Program-made: the position numbers and the translations under genes
Notes under the pieces: generated by a model
What the model was told of the DNA's origin: nothing
The model's database searches: none
What the model saw: the letters and a program-made list of their open reading frames with translations, nothing else
Virus record (IMG/VR): IMGVR_UViG_3300046520_000145
Location: 1-35,765 of that record
Source: a virus
Direction: 5' to 3' (one strand)
Length of the DNA stretch: 35,765 nt
In this document: piece by piece, positions 17,049 to 26,089 of the stretch
Layout of the letters: each line of letters starts with the position of its first letter
How positions within the stretch are numbered: position 1 is the first letter of the stretch

Positions 17049-18409
17049 TCGACCAGACCTCGCAGTTCTTCGCCATCCTGACCAACATCGGCGCCGCCAA
17101 ACAAGCAAACGCCGATGCCCTGGGCATTCCATGGAAGATCACGCAGATGGGCGTGGGGGACGCCAATGGTGCTGACCCAATCCCAGCAGCTATTCAAACA
17201 ACGCTGATCAATGAACGACGCCGGGCTCCGTTGAATCAGCTCAGGGTCGACCCAGCCAACAACGCCGTCATCATCGCTGAACAGGTCATTCCTGCTGAGG
17301 TCGGTGGCTGGTGGATTCGGGAAATTGGTCTGTACGACGTCGATAACGACCTGGTGGCCATTGCCAACTGTGCGCCATCCTATAAGCCGCTGCTCACACA
17401 GGGCTCTGGTCGCACGCAAGTCGTCCGAATGAACCTGATTGTCAGCAACAGCAGCAGTGTCGAGCTCAAGATTGATCCGAGCGTTGTATTGGCGACCCGG
17501 GCGTATGTGGATCAAAAGGTTCTTGAGGAGCTGAACAAACAGGACTTCAAACATTCAGTGCTGGTGGCCACCACGGCCCACATCGCTATGAATGGTCTTC
17601 AAACTATCGACGGTGTTTCGGTGACAGCCGGCAAGCGCGTGCTTGTTAAGGATCAGGCAGCGGGCAAAGACAATGGCCTCTACATTGCTTCGGTTGGTGC
17701 TTGGGCACGTACCGACGATGTCGATGTGAGTGCCGAGATGACTCCTGGCCTGTTCGTTCACATCGAACAAGGCACGGCCAACAGCGACAGCATCTGGCAG
17801 CTGACAACGGACGCACCGGTGGTGCTGGGCACCACAGCGCTGACTTTCGAAATGGTCGTTGGGCGTACCGGCGTCACAGCCGGGACTTATCGTAGTGTGA
17901 CGGTCGACAAAAACGGTCGAGTTATCGGTGCCACCAATCCCACGACATTGGCCGGGAACGGCATTGTGGACGCCTATACCAAGGCTGAACTCGATTCGAT
18001 GATTGCGCAGGCATCGGAAAACAATCGGGGCACGGCGAAGGTCGCCACTGATGCGCAGATGCTGGATAGCGCGAACGACACCGTTATCGCTACACCGAAA
18101 AAGCTGCGTAAGGGCTTTGCTGTCAGCCTGACCGCGAACGGCTATATCACGCTCCCGAGTTGGCTGGGCGGGTGGATTGTTCAATGGGGCTCCGGGCTGT
18201 ATTCGAGCGATACGCCAGTCCCGTTTACGCTCGCTTTCCCTTCTGCGTGCCTGGCGGTTGTGGCGGGCGCCGGCAACTACAACGGCCCGAATGCGGCCTA
18301 TCAAAAAATCACCGCCATTGCCGCGTACTTGCCAACCAAAACTGGATTTACCGCCAGTAGTTCAACCGGTGTCGGTGCCAGTGGTGCGTGGCTGGCCATT
18401 GGAAACTGA
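17045..18409 (+). CDS. H: tail fibre protein (P2 gpH-like, shorter)
   Basis: The protein has 454 residues (P2 gpH 669). Residues 1-155 are the DUF3751-type attachment domain (SQFFAILTNIGAAKQANADA; GGWWIREIGLYDVDNDLVAI). A middle part of about residues 165-285 resembles a repeat unit of phage fibres (VDGVSVTAGKRVLVKDQA, and QTTDAPVVLG-like strands). The last 90 residues (from NGYITLPSWLGGWIVQWGSG) resemble gp53-like receptor-binding tips. It determines host range. Start overlaps I by 4 bases. Confidence 0.92.
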   Translation: MIDQTSQFFAILTNIGAAKQANADALGIPWKITQMGVGDANGADPIPAAIQTTLINERRRAPLNQLRVDPANNAVIIAEQVIPAEVGGWWIREIGLYDVDNDLVAIANCAPSYKPLLTQGSGRTQVVRMNLIVSNSSSVELKIDPSVVLATRAYVDQKVLEELNKQDFKHSVLVATTAHIAMNGLQTIDGVSVTAGKRVLVKDQAAGKDNGLYIASVGAWARTDDVDVSAEMTPGLFVHIEQGTANSDSIWQLTTDAPVVLGTTALTFEMVVGRTGVTAGTYRSVTVDKNGRVIGATNPTTLAGNGIVDAYTKAELDSMIAQASENNRGTAKVATDAQMLDSANDTVIATPKKLRKGFAVSLTANGYITLPSWLGGWIVQWGSGLYSSDTPVPFTLAFPSACLAVVAGAGNYNGPNAAYQKITAIAAYLPTKTGFTASSSTGVGASGAWLAIGN

Positions 18410-18418
18410 GGGGATCTT

Positions 18419-18850
18419 ATGCGCTTTTACAGTAAAGAAACGGGCTGCACCTATTTGCCTAGTGTTCATGGCGAACATATGCCGGACGACGCGGTACCAA
18501 TCTCCGAGGAGATTTACCTGTCGGTAATTGCCAACCCTGTACCCGGGAAAGTGCGAGGTCATAACGCCGAGGGGTTGCCTGTGCTGGTCGATGCCTTGCC
18601 GCCTGACAGTGAGGCGCTGGCCGACATTGAGCGACAGTGGCGCGACGGCGAGTTGTCGGGTGTGTTGTGGCTGCGCGAGCGTCACCGCGATCAGTTGGAA
18701 ATCGAAGGGCCGACCACGCTGACAGCTGAGCAATTCAACGTGCTGCTGGTTTACATGCAGGAATTGCGCGATTGGCCTCAGTCTCCCGATTTCCCCGATA
18801 GTCAGCATCGGCCAACCGCGCCGGGTTGGATCACCGAGCAGGCTCAGTAG
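18419..18850 (+). CDS. tail fibre assembly chaperone (APC type)
   Basis: The protein has 143 residues. ERHRDQLEIEGPTTLTAEQF followed by LVYMQELRDWPQSPDFP is the signature of phage tail assembly chaperones (Phage_tail_APC), found next to fibre genes in Pseudomonas phages. It occupies the position of P2 gpG but looks like a different family. It should help fold or trimerise the fibre tip of H. GAGGGGA lies before the start. Confidence 0.88.
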   Translation: MRFYSKETGCTYLPSVHGEHMPDDAVPISEEIYLSVIANPVPGKVRGHNAEGLPVLVDALPPDSEALADIERQWRDGELSGVLWLRERHRDQLEIEGPTTLTAEQFNVLLVYMQELRDWPQSPDFPDSQHRPTAPGWITEQAQ

Positions 18851-18918
18851 ACCTCCTGTGCTGAAGGGTTTCTGCGCGTTCCCGGCGCAGTTCACCCAGA
18901 CGTGTAATTTCCCCCCTT

Positions 18919-18937
18919 TGTAGAGCTACGCGTTACA
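18919..18937 (+). promoter_or_regulatory. candidate late-gene activator site before FI
   Basis: TGTAGAGCTACGCGTTACA is TGT-N13-ACA. It shares TGTAG at the left and TTACAA at the right with the O/P site. P2 has its F late promoter at this same place. Confidence 0.65.
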
Positions 18938-18973
18938 AACCCTTGCGCTCGCCGATTCAGCGCGCGCGCGGCA

Positions 18974-19006
18974 GCCTGTGCAGTGTCATTCCACTACTGC
19001 ACAGGC
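18974..19006 (+). other. perfect hairpin in the 5' leader of FI
   Basis: GCCTGTGCAG (18974-18983) pairs perfectly with CTGCACAGGC (18997-19006) around a 13-base loop. It ends 8 bases before the FI ATG, where a Shine-Dalgarno sequence would be, and no good one is visible (CACTCTCCC). There is no T-tract, so it is probably a translation or stability element. Confidence 0.65.
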
Positions 19007-19014
19007 ACTCTCCC

Positions 19015-20187
19015 ATGCCCACCGATTACCATCACGGTGTACGCGTCCTCGAGATCAACGAGGGCACCCGCCCGATCCGCACCGTCGCAACCGCCGTCGT
19101 CGGCATGGTTTGCACCGCCGAAGATGCCGATCCGATCGCGTTTCCTCTCAATCGCCCCGTTCTGCTAACCGACGTCCTTACCGCCAGCGGTAAGGCAGGT
19201 ATTCAAGGCACGCTCGCCAAAAGCTTGGACGCCATCGCTGACCAGGCAAGCCCCATCACCGTCGTTGTCCGTGTAGCCGAAGGTGCGGACGCTGCCGCGA
19301 CCACCACCAATGTGATCGGCGGCGTTTCTCCCAGCGGTCAATACACCGGTCTGAAGGCTCTGTTGGCTGCGGAGGCGCAGTTGGGCGTGCGACCTCGCAT
19401 CCTCGGCGTACCTGGTCTCGACTCACTGGCGGTGGCTACGGAGCTGGTGCTCACCGCACAAAAGCTGCGTGGTTTCGCATACGCCAGTGCCTGGGACTGT
19501 GAAACGGTCTCTGACGCCATCGCCTACCGGGAAAATTTCGGTGCCCGCGAGCTGATGACCATCTGGCCGGACTTCGTGAACTGGGACACCACGCTGAATG
19601 CCGATGCGCCGGCGTCGGCGATCGCACGCGCTTTGGGCTTGCGCGCCAAGCTCGATGAGCAGGTCGGCTGGCACAAAACCCTTTCCAACGTGGCAGTGAA
19701 TGGCGTGTCCGGACTGAGCCGGGACATTTACTGGGATCTGCAGAACCCGGCTACCGACGCCGGCCTGCTGAACGCGGCGGATGTCACCACCCTGATTCGT
19801 CGCGAAGGCTTCCGCTTCTGGGGCTCCCGTACTTGCAGCGACGACCCTCTATTCGCCTTCGAAAACTACACCCGAACCGCCCAGGTGCTGGCGGACACCA
19901 TGGCTGAGGGCCAATTCTGGGCGGTCGACAAGCCTATGCACGCGAGCCTGGTGCGCGACATCGTCGAAGGCATCAACGCCAAATTCCGCGAGCTGGTGCG
20001 CCTGGGCTACCTGATCGGCGGCGAGTGCTGGTACGACGAAGCCGCCAACGACAAGGACACCCTCAAGGCCGGCAAGCTGTACCTGGACTACGACTACACA
20101 CCGGTACCGCCGCTGGAGAACCTGAACCTGCGCCAGCGCATCACCGATCGCTACCTGATCGACTTCGCCAGCCGCGTCGGCGCCTGA
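19015..20187 (+). CDS. FI: contractile tail sheath protein (P2 gpFI-like)
   Basis: The protein has 390 residues (P2 FI 396), start ATG 19015 giving [20 protein letters not shown], the typical opening. The segments [18 protein letters not shown] and [19 protein letters not shown] match the sheath family. It polymerises around the tube and contracts at infection. The longer upstream frame from 18943 covers the leader hairpin and is not favoured. Confidence 0.96.
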   Translation: MPTDYHHGVRVLEINEGTRPIRTVATAVVGMVCTAEDADPIAFPLNRPVLLTDVLTASGKAGIQGTLAKSLDAIADQASPITVVVRVAEGADAAATTTNVIGGVSPSGQYTGLKALLAAEAQLGVRPRILGVPGLDSLAVATELVLTAQKLRGFAYASAWDCETVSDAIAYRENFGARELMTIWPDFVNWDTTLNADAPASAIARALGLRAKLDEQVGWHKTLSNVAVNGVSGLSRDIYWDLQNPATDAGLLNAADVTTLIRREGFRFWGSRTCSDDPLFAFENYTRTAQVLADTMAEGQFWAVDKPMHASLVRDIVEGINAKFRELVRLGYLIGGECWYDEAANDKDTLKAGKLYLDYDYTPVPPLENLNLRQRITDRYLIDFASRVGA

Positions 20188-20236
20188 TATTCATTCATCC
20201 GCGCGGCATTGGCCGCGCCTTTAGGAGAGCGCCCAC

Positions 20237-20752
20237 ATGGCTCTACCCAAAAAGCTCAAGAACATGAACTTGTACAACGACGGTGTCAGCTACGTCGGTG
20301 CGTGCAAGAGCGTCACCCTGCCCAAACTCGCCCGAAAGCTTGAATCCTTCCGGGGCGGCGGCATGGACGGTGGTGTGAAGGTCGACCTGGGTCATGGCGA
20401 CGACGGTATCCAGCTCGAATGGACCCTCGGTGGCTGGGACCTGACGGCACTGCGTCAGTACGGAGCGGTGTCGGCAAGTGGCGTCATGCTGCGATGGGCG
20501 GGCTCTATTCAGCGCGACGACACTGGTGAGGTTTCAGCCGTCGAGGTCGTCGTGCGCGGTCGGCACGAAGAAATCGACATGGGCGACTCGGAAAGCGGTG
20601 AAGACACCGAGCACAAGTTCACCACCACCTGCAGCTATTACAAGCTGACGATCGACGGCAATGAAGAGGTCGAGATCGACTTGCTCAACTTCATTTTTAA
20701 GGTCGATGGCAAAGACATGCTGGCTGAACACCGTAAGGCGATCGGCCTGTAA
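20237..20752 (+). CDS. FII: major tail tube protein (P2 gpFII-like)
   Basis: The protein has 171 residues (P2 FII 172). It begins MALPKKLKNMNLYNDGVSYV, and KLARKLESFRGGGMDGGVK and TCSYYKLTIDGNEEVEIDLL are conserved in the tube family. It forms the inner channel through which DNA passes. AGGAG precedes the start by 9-10 bases. Confidence 0.96.
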   Translation: MALPKKLKNMNLYNDGVSYVGACKSVTLPKLARKLESFRGGGMDGGVKVDLGHGDDGIQLEWTLGGWDLTALRQYGAVSASGVMLRWAGSIQRDDTGEVSAVEVVVRGRHEEIDMGDSESGEDTEHKFTTTCSYYKLTIDGNEEVEIDLLNFIFKVDGKDMLAEHRKAIGL

Positions 20753-20806
20753 TCCCAGCGTTCCCCGCCGGCTCGTCCGGCACCCTCTCTTTCATAGGAT
20801 TTCGAA

Positions 20807-21151
20807 ATGAGCACCTCCCAGAAAAACGACGCTGCAGACGCACCCGTTGAGAAGAACCCGAACCGCCCTGTCATCACACTGGACACTCCGATCGTCAGAG
20901 GCTCGACTGAAATCACCGAGGTGACGCTGCGCAAACCCGTCTCCGGCGAGCTACGCGGTGTTTCGCTGACCGACCTGCTGCAGATGGACGTCCTCGCGTT
21001 GCGCAAGGTCCTGCCGCGAATCACCACGCCGACCCTGACCGATCACGACATTGGTCTGATGGATCCGGCCGACCTGGTGCAGATGGCCACCGAGGTTGCC
21101 GGTTTTTTGCTGCCGAAGTCGGCGAAGGTGGATGCATCCCTCGTTGCGTAG
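20807..21151 (+). CDS. E: tail assembly chaperone E (zero-frame product)
   Basis: The protein has 114 residues (P2 gpE 91). It begins after a GGATTTCGAA leader. The family pattern is seen in ITEVTLRKPVSGELRGVSLT and LRKVLPRITTPTLTDHDIG. It coats the tape measure protein during tail assembly together with the E+E' fusion. The end of the gene carries the frameshift heptamer. Confidence 0.92.
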   Translation: MSTSQKNDAADAPVEKNPNRPVITLDTPIVRGSTEITEVTLRKPVSGELRGVSLTDLLQMDVLALRKVLPRITTPTLTDHDIGLMDPADLVQMATEVAGFLLPKSAKVDASLVA

Positions 21152-21279
21152 ATGACGCGATGGCGGATATCGCCGTGATTTTTCACTGGGGGCCAGCGGA
21201 AATGGATCCGCTGCCCCTGACCGAATTGATGGACTGGCGCGAACGCGCTCGCAAACGAAGTGGGGCGAAGGATGACTGA
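20807..21279 (+). CDS. tail assembly chaperone fusion E+E' made by -1 frameshift
   Basis: The heptamer T_TTT_TTG at 21103-21109 is in the E frame. A -1 slip enters a frame that stays open to the TGA at 21277-21279, giving a product of about 157 residues. The shifted tail reads on to MADIAVIFHWGPAEMDPLPL and then TELMDWRERARKRSG, which is the conserved E' (GpE) family sequence. This is the P2 mechanism. The E' stop overlaps the T start by 8 bases. Confidence 0.9.
21103..21109 (+). promoter_or_regulatory. programmed -1 frameshift site
   Basis: TTTTTTG reads as GGT TTT TTG in the E frame, so the two adjacent tRNAs can re-pair on TTT TTT after slipping back one base. It lies about 40 bases before the E stop, as in P2 and lambda-like chaperone genes. 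Confidence 0.88.
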
Positions 21280-24010
21280 CAAGCTGCGGCTGGAATTTCT
21301 GCTGTCGGCGATCGACAAGGTCACCGCGCCCCTAAAACAGATCAGCGCTGGGAGTAATGCTACGTCTCGCGCCTTGAAAGAGGCGCGGGACCAACTGAAG
21401 GAACTCAACGCCCAGCAGTCCAATATTTCCAGCTATACCCGCCAGAAGGAAGCCGTCCGCCAATCCTCCGAAGAATTGGCCAAGGCACAGGACAAGCTTC
21501 GCGGCCTGCGTGAGCAGCTGCAGAAGATGGACGCCCCTACTGCGGCTTTCCAGAAGGCGTTCGTCAACGCCTCCGCCTCGGTGGAAAAGCTGACAAACAA
21601 ACACACGGCGCAGCGATCAGAGCTGCAGCGCCTGATCCCCCTCATGAAATCGACCGGTGCTGATACCCGCAACCTCGGCACCACCGAACGCCGTTTAAAA
21701 ACCGAGATCGAAGCTGCGAATAAAGCCATCCAGGCTCAACGAGACCGCCTTTCTGCACTTGCCAAGCAGCAGGAACGGGTCTCGAAGGCACAGAGAAACT
21801 ATTCCAAGGGCAAAGAGCTCGCCGGCAACGCCGCTGTAGCCGGCGCGAGCGCAGGTGCAGTAGGTGCAGCGGTCGGCCTGCCGATCGTTGGGATGGTCAA
21901 AGACTATTCCCGTTTTGAAGATGCCATGGCGGGTGTTGCCAAGCAGGTCAACGGCGCCCGAGATGACAACGGTCAGCTCACTCAGACCTATTACGACATG
22001 GGCGCGGCCATCAAGAAGATGTCCGAAACCATCCCCATGGCGACTACCGATATCGCGGCGCTGGTGGAAGGCGGTGCGAGAATGGGCATCCAGGGCAAAG
22101 ACGACCTTCTGGAGTTCGCCCGCGTCGCGGCAACTGCTGCAACGGCTTTCGAGTTGCCTGCGGACCAGGTCGGCGAGAGCCTGGCGCGCATCGCCAGTCT
22201 CTACAAATTGCCTATCAAAAACGTCAGCCAGCTCGGCGACGCGATCAACTACCTCGACGACAACGCAATGTCGAAGGGTGGAGACATCATTGAAGTCATG
22301 CAGCGCACGGCAGGTATTACCGCGTCGGTTGGCATGTCGTTCAAGGACGCTGCCGCATTAGGCTCAACCTTCCTGACGCTTGGGGCATCCGCAGAGATCG
22401 CCGGAACCGCTACCAATGCCATGATCCGAGAGCTGGCTATCGCCACCCAGCAACCTAAGCGATTTGTCACCGGCCTCAAGTCGATCGGCCTGGAGGCGAA
22501 AGCCGTTCAGGATGGCATGAGCAAGGACGCAACGGGCACCATCCAGAAGGTGCTGGAAGCGGTCAACAAACTACCCAAAAATCAGCAGCTCGGTGTGATG
22601 ACCCAGTTGTTTGGAAAAGAATACGGCGATGACGCGGCGAAACTGGCGTCCAATATCGGCGAATACCGGCGCCAACTTGACCTGGTTAATGGAGCGGACA
22701 ACGCGCCCAAACGCGACGGCTCGATGCAGCGTGAGGGTGATATCCGCGCAGACCAGTTGTCCGCCAGATGGGAAATGTCGCAGAACCGCATGTTCAACCT
22801 GAGCAGCGCCCTGGGCGCCACTCTCCGACCGGCACTGATCCAACTGGTCACCGGATTTAACGGTGTCCTGGAGCGCGTCAACGCGTGGGCGACCGCTAAC
22901 CCGGGGCTTGTGCTGGGAATCCTCAAAGTCGCCGCCGGCATTGCAGCACTGTCGATCGGCTTCAGCACCGTGGCCCTCTCACTGGCGACAACCCTTGGCC
23001 CATTCCTCGCGGTGCGTTACGGCTTATCGCTGATCGGGATCCGTCTACCCTCTGTGATCGGGCTGCTATTCAACCTTGGCTCGAAAGTCCTGCCCTTTGT
23101 AGGTCAGGCATTCATGTGGGTTGGCCGATTGTTCATGGCCAACCCAATTGGCCTGGCCATCACGGCAATTGCCGTTGCTGCTTATCTGATCTACGCGAAC
23201 TGGGACAAGGTGAAGGCTTACTTCGTCAGTGCCTGGGCGGAAATCAAAGCGGGGTTCAGCGGCGGGATCAGCGGCATCCTGCAAACGCTCGCCAACTTCA
23301 GCCCTATTGGATTGATCTACCAGGCCTTCTCGGCGGTGATGAACTACATGGGTGTCGAGATGCCAGGCCGATTCACCGAGTTCGGGGGAATGATCATCGC
23401 GGGGCTCGTCGACGGCATCACGAACGCGATGGGTTCTGTGAAGACGGCGATCACCGACGCCGGTAGCAACACCGTCGACTGGTTCAAGGAGAAGTTGGGA
23501 ATTCATAGCCCCTCCCGGGTATTCGCCGAGCTCGGTGGCTTCACCATGGCCGGTCTTGCGCAGGGCGTCACTGCGGGCCAGAGCGGGCCTATGGAGGCCG
23601 TCAAGGCAGTAGGCGATCTGATGACTCAAGCCGGGACCGTGACCATGAGCGCAATAACCAATGCTGGAGCAGCGCTGAATCCAGCCGCAGCCATACCCGG
23701 CGCAAACAGCGAGAGTGGAGGCACGCTCGACTCGATCATCGGCATGGGCAAGCGCGTCGCCCAGGTAGGCGCGATTGCTATCGGAATGGGTGGAGCACAG
23801 GGCGCGATCGCAGTCGACAACCGCCCGCCAATCGGTGCTGCAGCAGCTCCAGCTGCGATGCAGATGGCGCCCGATCAAATCGTCATCAATATTCACGCCG
23901 CCCCTGGGATGGATGCCGCTGCGATCGCGCGCGCCGTGTCTGCAGAACTGGACAAGCGGCAGTATGCAAAACAAGCCAAGGGCCGCAGCGCCCTTTATGA
24001 CCAGGAGTAA
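21272..24010 (+). CDS. T: tail tape measure protein (P2 gpT-like)
   Basis: The protein has 912 residues from ATG 21272 (P2 gpT 815). It overlaps the E' end by 8 bases. The first 190 residues are a charged coiled coil. The family core includes ARMGIQGKDDLLEFARVAAT and GDIIEVMQRTAGITASVGMS. Several hydrophobic segments lie near residues 545-640, probably for passage through the host membrane. The C-terminal FKEKLGIHSPSRVFAELGGF is a common tape-measure motif. Its length sets tail length. Confidence 0.95.
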   Translation: MTDKLRLEFLLSAIDKVTAPLKQISAGSNATSRALKEARDQLKELNAQQSNISSYTRQKEAVRQSSEELAKAQDKLRGLREQLQKMDAPTAAFQKAFVNASASVEKLTNKHTAQRSELQRLIPLMKSTGADTRNLGTTERRLKTEIEAANKAIQAQRDRLSALAKQQERVSKAQRNYSKGKELAGNAAVAGASAGAVGAAVGLPIVGMVKDYSRFEDAMAGVAKQVNGARDDNGQLTQTYYDMGAAIKKMSETIPMATTDIAALVEGGARMGIQGKDDLLEFARVAATAATAFELPADQVGESLARIASLYKLPIKNVSQLGDAINYLDDNAMSKGGDIIEVMQRTAGITASVGMSFKDAAALGSTFLTLGASAEIAGTATNAMIRELAIATQQPKRFVTGLKSIGLEAKAVQDGMSKDATGTIQKVLEAVNKLPKNQQLGVMTQLFGKEYGDDAAKLASNIGEYRRQLDLVNGADNAPKRDGSMQREGDIRADQLSARWEMSQNRMFNLSSALGATLRPALIQLVTGFNGVLERVNAWATANPGLVLGILKVAAGIAALSIGFSTVALSLATTLGPFLAVRYGLSLIGIRLPSVIGLLFNLGSKVLPFVGQAFMWVGRLFMANPIGLAITAIAVAAYLIYANWDKVKAYFVSAWAEIKAGFSGGISGILQTLANFSPIGLIYQAFSAVMNYMGVEMPGRFTEFGGMIIAGLVDGITNAMGSVKTAITDAGSNTVDWFKEKLGIHSPSRVFAELGGFTMAGLAQGVTAGQSGPMEAVKAVGDLMTQAGTVTMSAITNAGAALNPAAAIPGANSESGGTLDSIIGMGKRVAQVGAIAIGMGGAQGAIAVDNRPPIGAAAAPAAMQMAPDQIVINIHAAPGMDAAAIARAVSAELDKRQYAKQAKGRSALYDQE

Positions 24011-24016
24011 ACGGAC

Positions 24017-24457
24017 ATGATGATGTCACTGGGCATGTTCATTTTCAGCCTTGAGACCCTGGCGTATCAGGAACTGCAGCGGCAGACCGAATGGCGTCAC
24101 GGCTCGACCTCTCGTATCGGTACCAATCCATCACGACAGTTCCTGGGCCGTGGCGACGACTCGATCAGCATGCCTGGAATTCTTCTGCCGGCGCTCGCTG
24201 GAACACCGCTGAGCCTCGACGCACTTCGCGCCATGGCGGATACAGGCAAGGCTTGGCCGTTGATTGAAGGCACCGGCAGGATCCTGGGCATCTGGGTGAT
24301 AGAGAACATCAGCGAGACCAAAACCCTGTTCTTCCAGGACGGCGCAGCACGGCGAATTGAATTCACCATTTCGCTCAAGCGGATCGATGATGGGCGCGTT
24401 GACCTGCTCGGCTCAGCCGTCAGTACAGCCGGCAACATTCTGAGGAAGATCCTGTGA
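24017..24457 (+). CDS. U: tail protein U
   Basis: The protein has 146 residues (P2 gpU 159). It opens with SLGMFIFSLETLAYQELQRQ, very like P2 gpU, and contains GTGRILGIWVIENISE. Three consecutive ATG codons mark the start (24017, 24020, 24023), so the exact N-terminus is uncertain by two residues. It is a baseplate/tail-tip component coupled to D. Confidence 0.94.
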   Translation: MMMSLGMFIFSLETLAYQELQRQTEWRHGSTSRIGTNPSRQFLGRGDDSISMPGILLPALAGTPLSLDALRAMADTGKAWPLIEGTGRILGIWVIENISETKTLFFQDGAARRIEFTISLKRIDDGRVDLLGSAVSTAGNILRKIL

Positions 24458-25734
24458 TTGACCAGGCACTGAGTCAGATCGATAGCTATCTGAATGATGC
24501 GCAGGCCGCCATGCGAGAAGCGAACTCCTACCCGCGTCCAATTTGCCGACTCGAGGTCGACGGACGCGACATCACAGCGGCGATCGAGCAGCGCCTGATG
24601 AGCATCGAACTGACCGACAACCGCGGACTCACGGCAGACCAGCTCGATGTCACGCTCTCGGATCATGACGGGCGTCTGGTTATTCCACCGAAAGGCGCAA
24701 CCCTGCGCTTATGGCTTGGCTGGAGTGATACCGGACTGGTGGACAAAGGCTCGTACACCGTAGACGAGACCGAACACAGCGGCGCGCCGGACCAGTTGAA
24801 CATCCGCGCGCGTAGCGTAGACCTGAGCGCGGGGCTGAAGGTCAAACGGGAACGCAGCTGGCATGACGAAACAATTGAGTCAGTCGTACAAGCCATCGCC
24901 GGGGCCTATGGCCTTGGTCCTCTGGTCAGCGCTGCGCTGAGCGCCATTCAAGTCGTGCACCTTGACCAGGCCAATGAATCAGACGCGAATCTGCTCTCCC
25001 GCTTGGGACAAGAGCACGATGCTATCGCCACAGTGAAAGCCGGCAAGCTGCTGTTCATGCCGATTGGCAATGCAACCAGCGCCAGTGGACTGAACCTGCC
25101 GCATATCACCCTGACTCGACGGGACGGCGATCAGCACCGGTTTCTGCAAGCGGATCGAGACAGCTACACGGGCGTGCGGGCGTTCTACTACGACGTCAAC
25201 AGCGCCGAAAAAAAAGAGGCCATTTCCGGCGGCGGCGACAATATTAAGGACCTGCGGCATTCCTATACCGACCAGAAAACCGCACTGGTCGCTGCCCGGG
25301 CTGAGTGGAACAAGCTGCAGCGGGGAACGGCAACACTCAGCTACTCGCTGGCGCGCGGTCGTCCGGATCTAACACCGGAGCTCACCTACTCCCTGACAGG
25401 CATCAAGCAGGAAATTGCGGACATTATCTGGCTGGGGGGCAACGTCAAACACAGTTTCACGTCGGACTCATTCACCACGAGTCTTGAGCTTGAATCAAAG
25501 TTGCCAGATGGTGACGAGGTAGCGGGGCTGGCTGACGATGCCAAGGATTACACGGGCATCGTCGCGTGGTACCGCGACAAGAAGAGCGGTAAGCAGCAAA
25601 AGCTTACCGAGGGTGACCAGAGCAAGCCGAAACGGCTGACACACCTGTATGAGAGCAAGAAATCGGCACAGCGTGCGGTCGAACGTGAGTACAAACGGCT
25701 GACCGCTAGCAAGGCAGTCGCCACCCCTTCTTAG
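24454..25734 (+). CDS. D: baseplate hub protein D (late control protein D)
   Basis: The protein has 426 residues from GTG 24454, which overlaps the U stop (P2 gpD 387). PICRLEVDGRDITAAIEQRL and LTADQLDVTLSDHDGRLVIP are the family hallmark of the T4 gp27-like hub. The C-terminal 75 residues contain two copies of a short motif: YYDVNSAEKKEA ... LRHSYTDQKTAL earlier, and WYRDKKSGKQQK ... THLYESKKSAQRAV. It is the last structural gene. Its stop overlaps the convergent small gene by 3 bases. Confidence 0.95.
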   Translation: MIDQALSQIDSYLNDAQAAMREANSYPRPICRLEVDGRDITAAIEQRLMSIELTDNRGLTADQLDVTLSDHDGRLVIPPKGATLRLWLGWSDTGLVDKGSYTVDETEHSGAPDQLNIRARSVDLSAGLKVKRERSWHDETIESVVQAIAGAYGLGPLVSAALSAIQVVHLDQANESDANLLSRLGQEHDAIATVKAGKLLFMPIGNATSASGLNLPHITLTRRDGDQHRFLQADRDSYTGVRAFYYDVNSAEKKEAISGGGDNIKDLRHSYTDQKTALVAARAEWNKLQRGTATLSYSLARGRPDLTPELTYSLTGIKQEIADIIWLGGNVKHSFTSDSFTTSLELESKLPDGDEVAGLADDAKDYTGIVAWYRDKKSGKQQKLTEGDQSKPKRLTHLYESKKSAQRAVEREYKRLTASKAVATPS

Positions 25735-25946
25735 CAGGCGTGTTGCTGACGGGACATCAAACGTGCACTTTGCTTTCCTTCATCGGCTACAGAAACCAAA
25801 GCATTCAGCACCTGGAGCAAGCGCTCTTGATCATCGTTGGATAAACGTCTGTAGCCGACAATCAACTCACGTTCCCATCTCGTTACGGGCTCCAACATTG
25901 CAAGCCCATCGGCTGCGGGTACGGGGGTGATGCAAATCGGTTCCAT
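25731..25946 (-). CDS. 71-aa SOS-controlled protein resembling the repressor tail; candidate antirepressor
   Basis: The protein has 71 residues, starting ATG 25946 on the minus strand, 18 bases after a full LexA box. It has no HTH. Residues 27-53 (containing ELIVGYRRLSNDDQERLL) align without gaps to repressor residues 79-105 (EVLSYFRDLSDYDKESLR), with 10 of 27 identical: E, R, L, S, D, E, L, A, S, V. The repressor has no self-cleavage domain, so an SOS-made partner that poisons its oligomers would explain induction, as Tum does for phage 186 by a different protein. The role is inferred. The motif could also reflect a widespread regulator tail. Confidence 0.7.
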   Translation of the reverse strand: MEPICITPVPAADGLAMLEPVTRWERELIVGYRRLSNDDQERLLQVLNALVSVADEGKQSARLMSRQQHAC

Positions 25947-25963
25947 CGCCTGTCATGCTCCAA

Positions 25964-25983
25964 TACTGTATGCACATACAGTA
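25964..25983 (-). promoter_or_regulatory. LexA (SOS) box
   Basis: TACTGTATGCACATACAGTA is a perfect 20-bp palindrome. It contains CTGT-N8-ACAG and closely matches the E. coli consensus TACTGTATATATATACAGTA and the CTG-N10-CAG core used by Pseudomonas. It sits directly before the 71-aa minus-strand gene and should repress it until DNA damage. Confidence 0.88.
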
Positions 25984-26028
25984 ACCATATCCAGCCATTT
26001 AGCCAATGGGGGTATCCATTCAGATACA

Positions 26029-26057
26029 AAAAAGCCCCGCTTCTGCTGGGGCTTTTT
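26029..26057. terminator. bidirectional Rho-independent terminator
   Basis: AAAAAGCCCC pairs with GGGGCTTTTT around GCTTCTGCT. T-runs are present on both strands. It ends repressor transcription coming from the right and isolates it from the LexA-controlled gene. Confidence 0.88.
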
Positions 26058-26089
26058 GGCTCTTAGTTCCTTCTAACTAGATATGGCTT

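Noticed and set aside
23066-23974. 302-aa minus-strand frame opposite the tape measure gene
   Set aside because: Composition artefact inside T.
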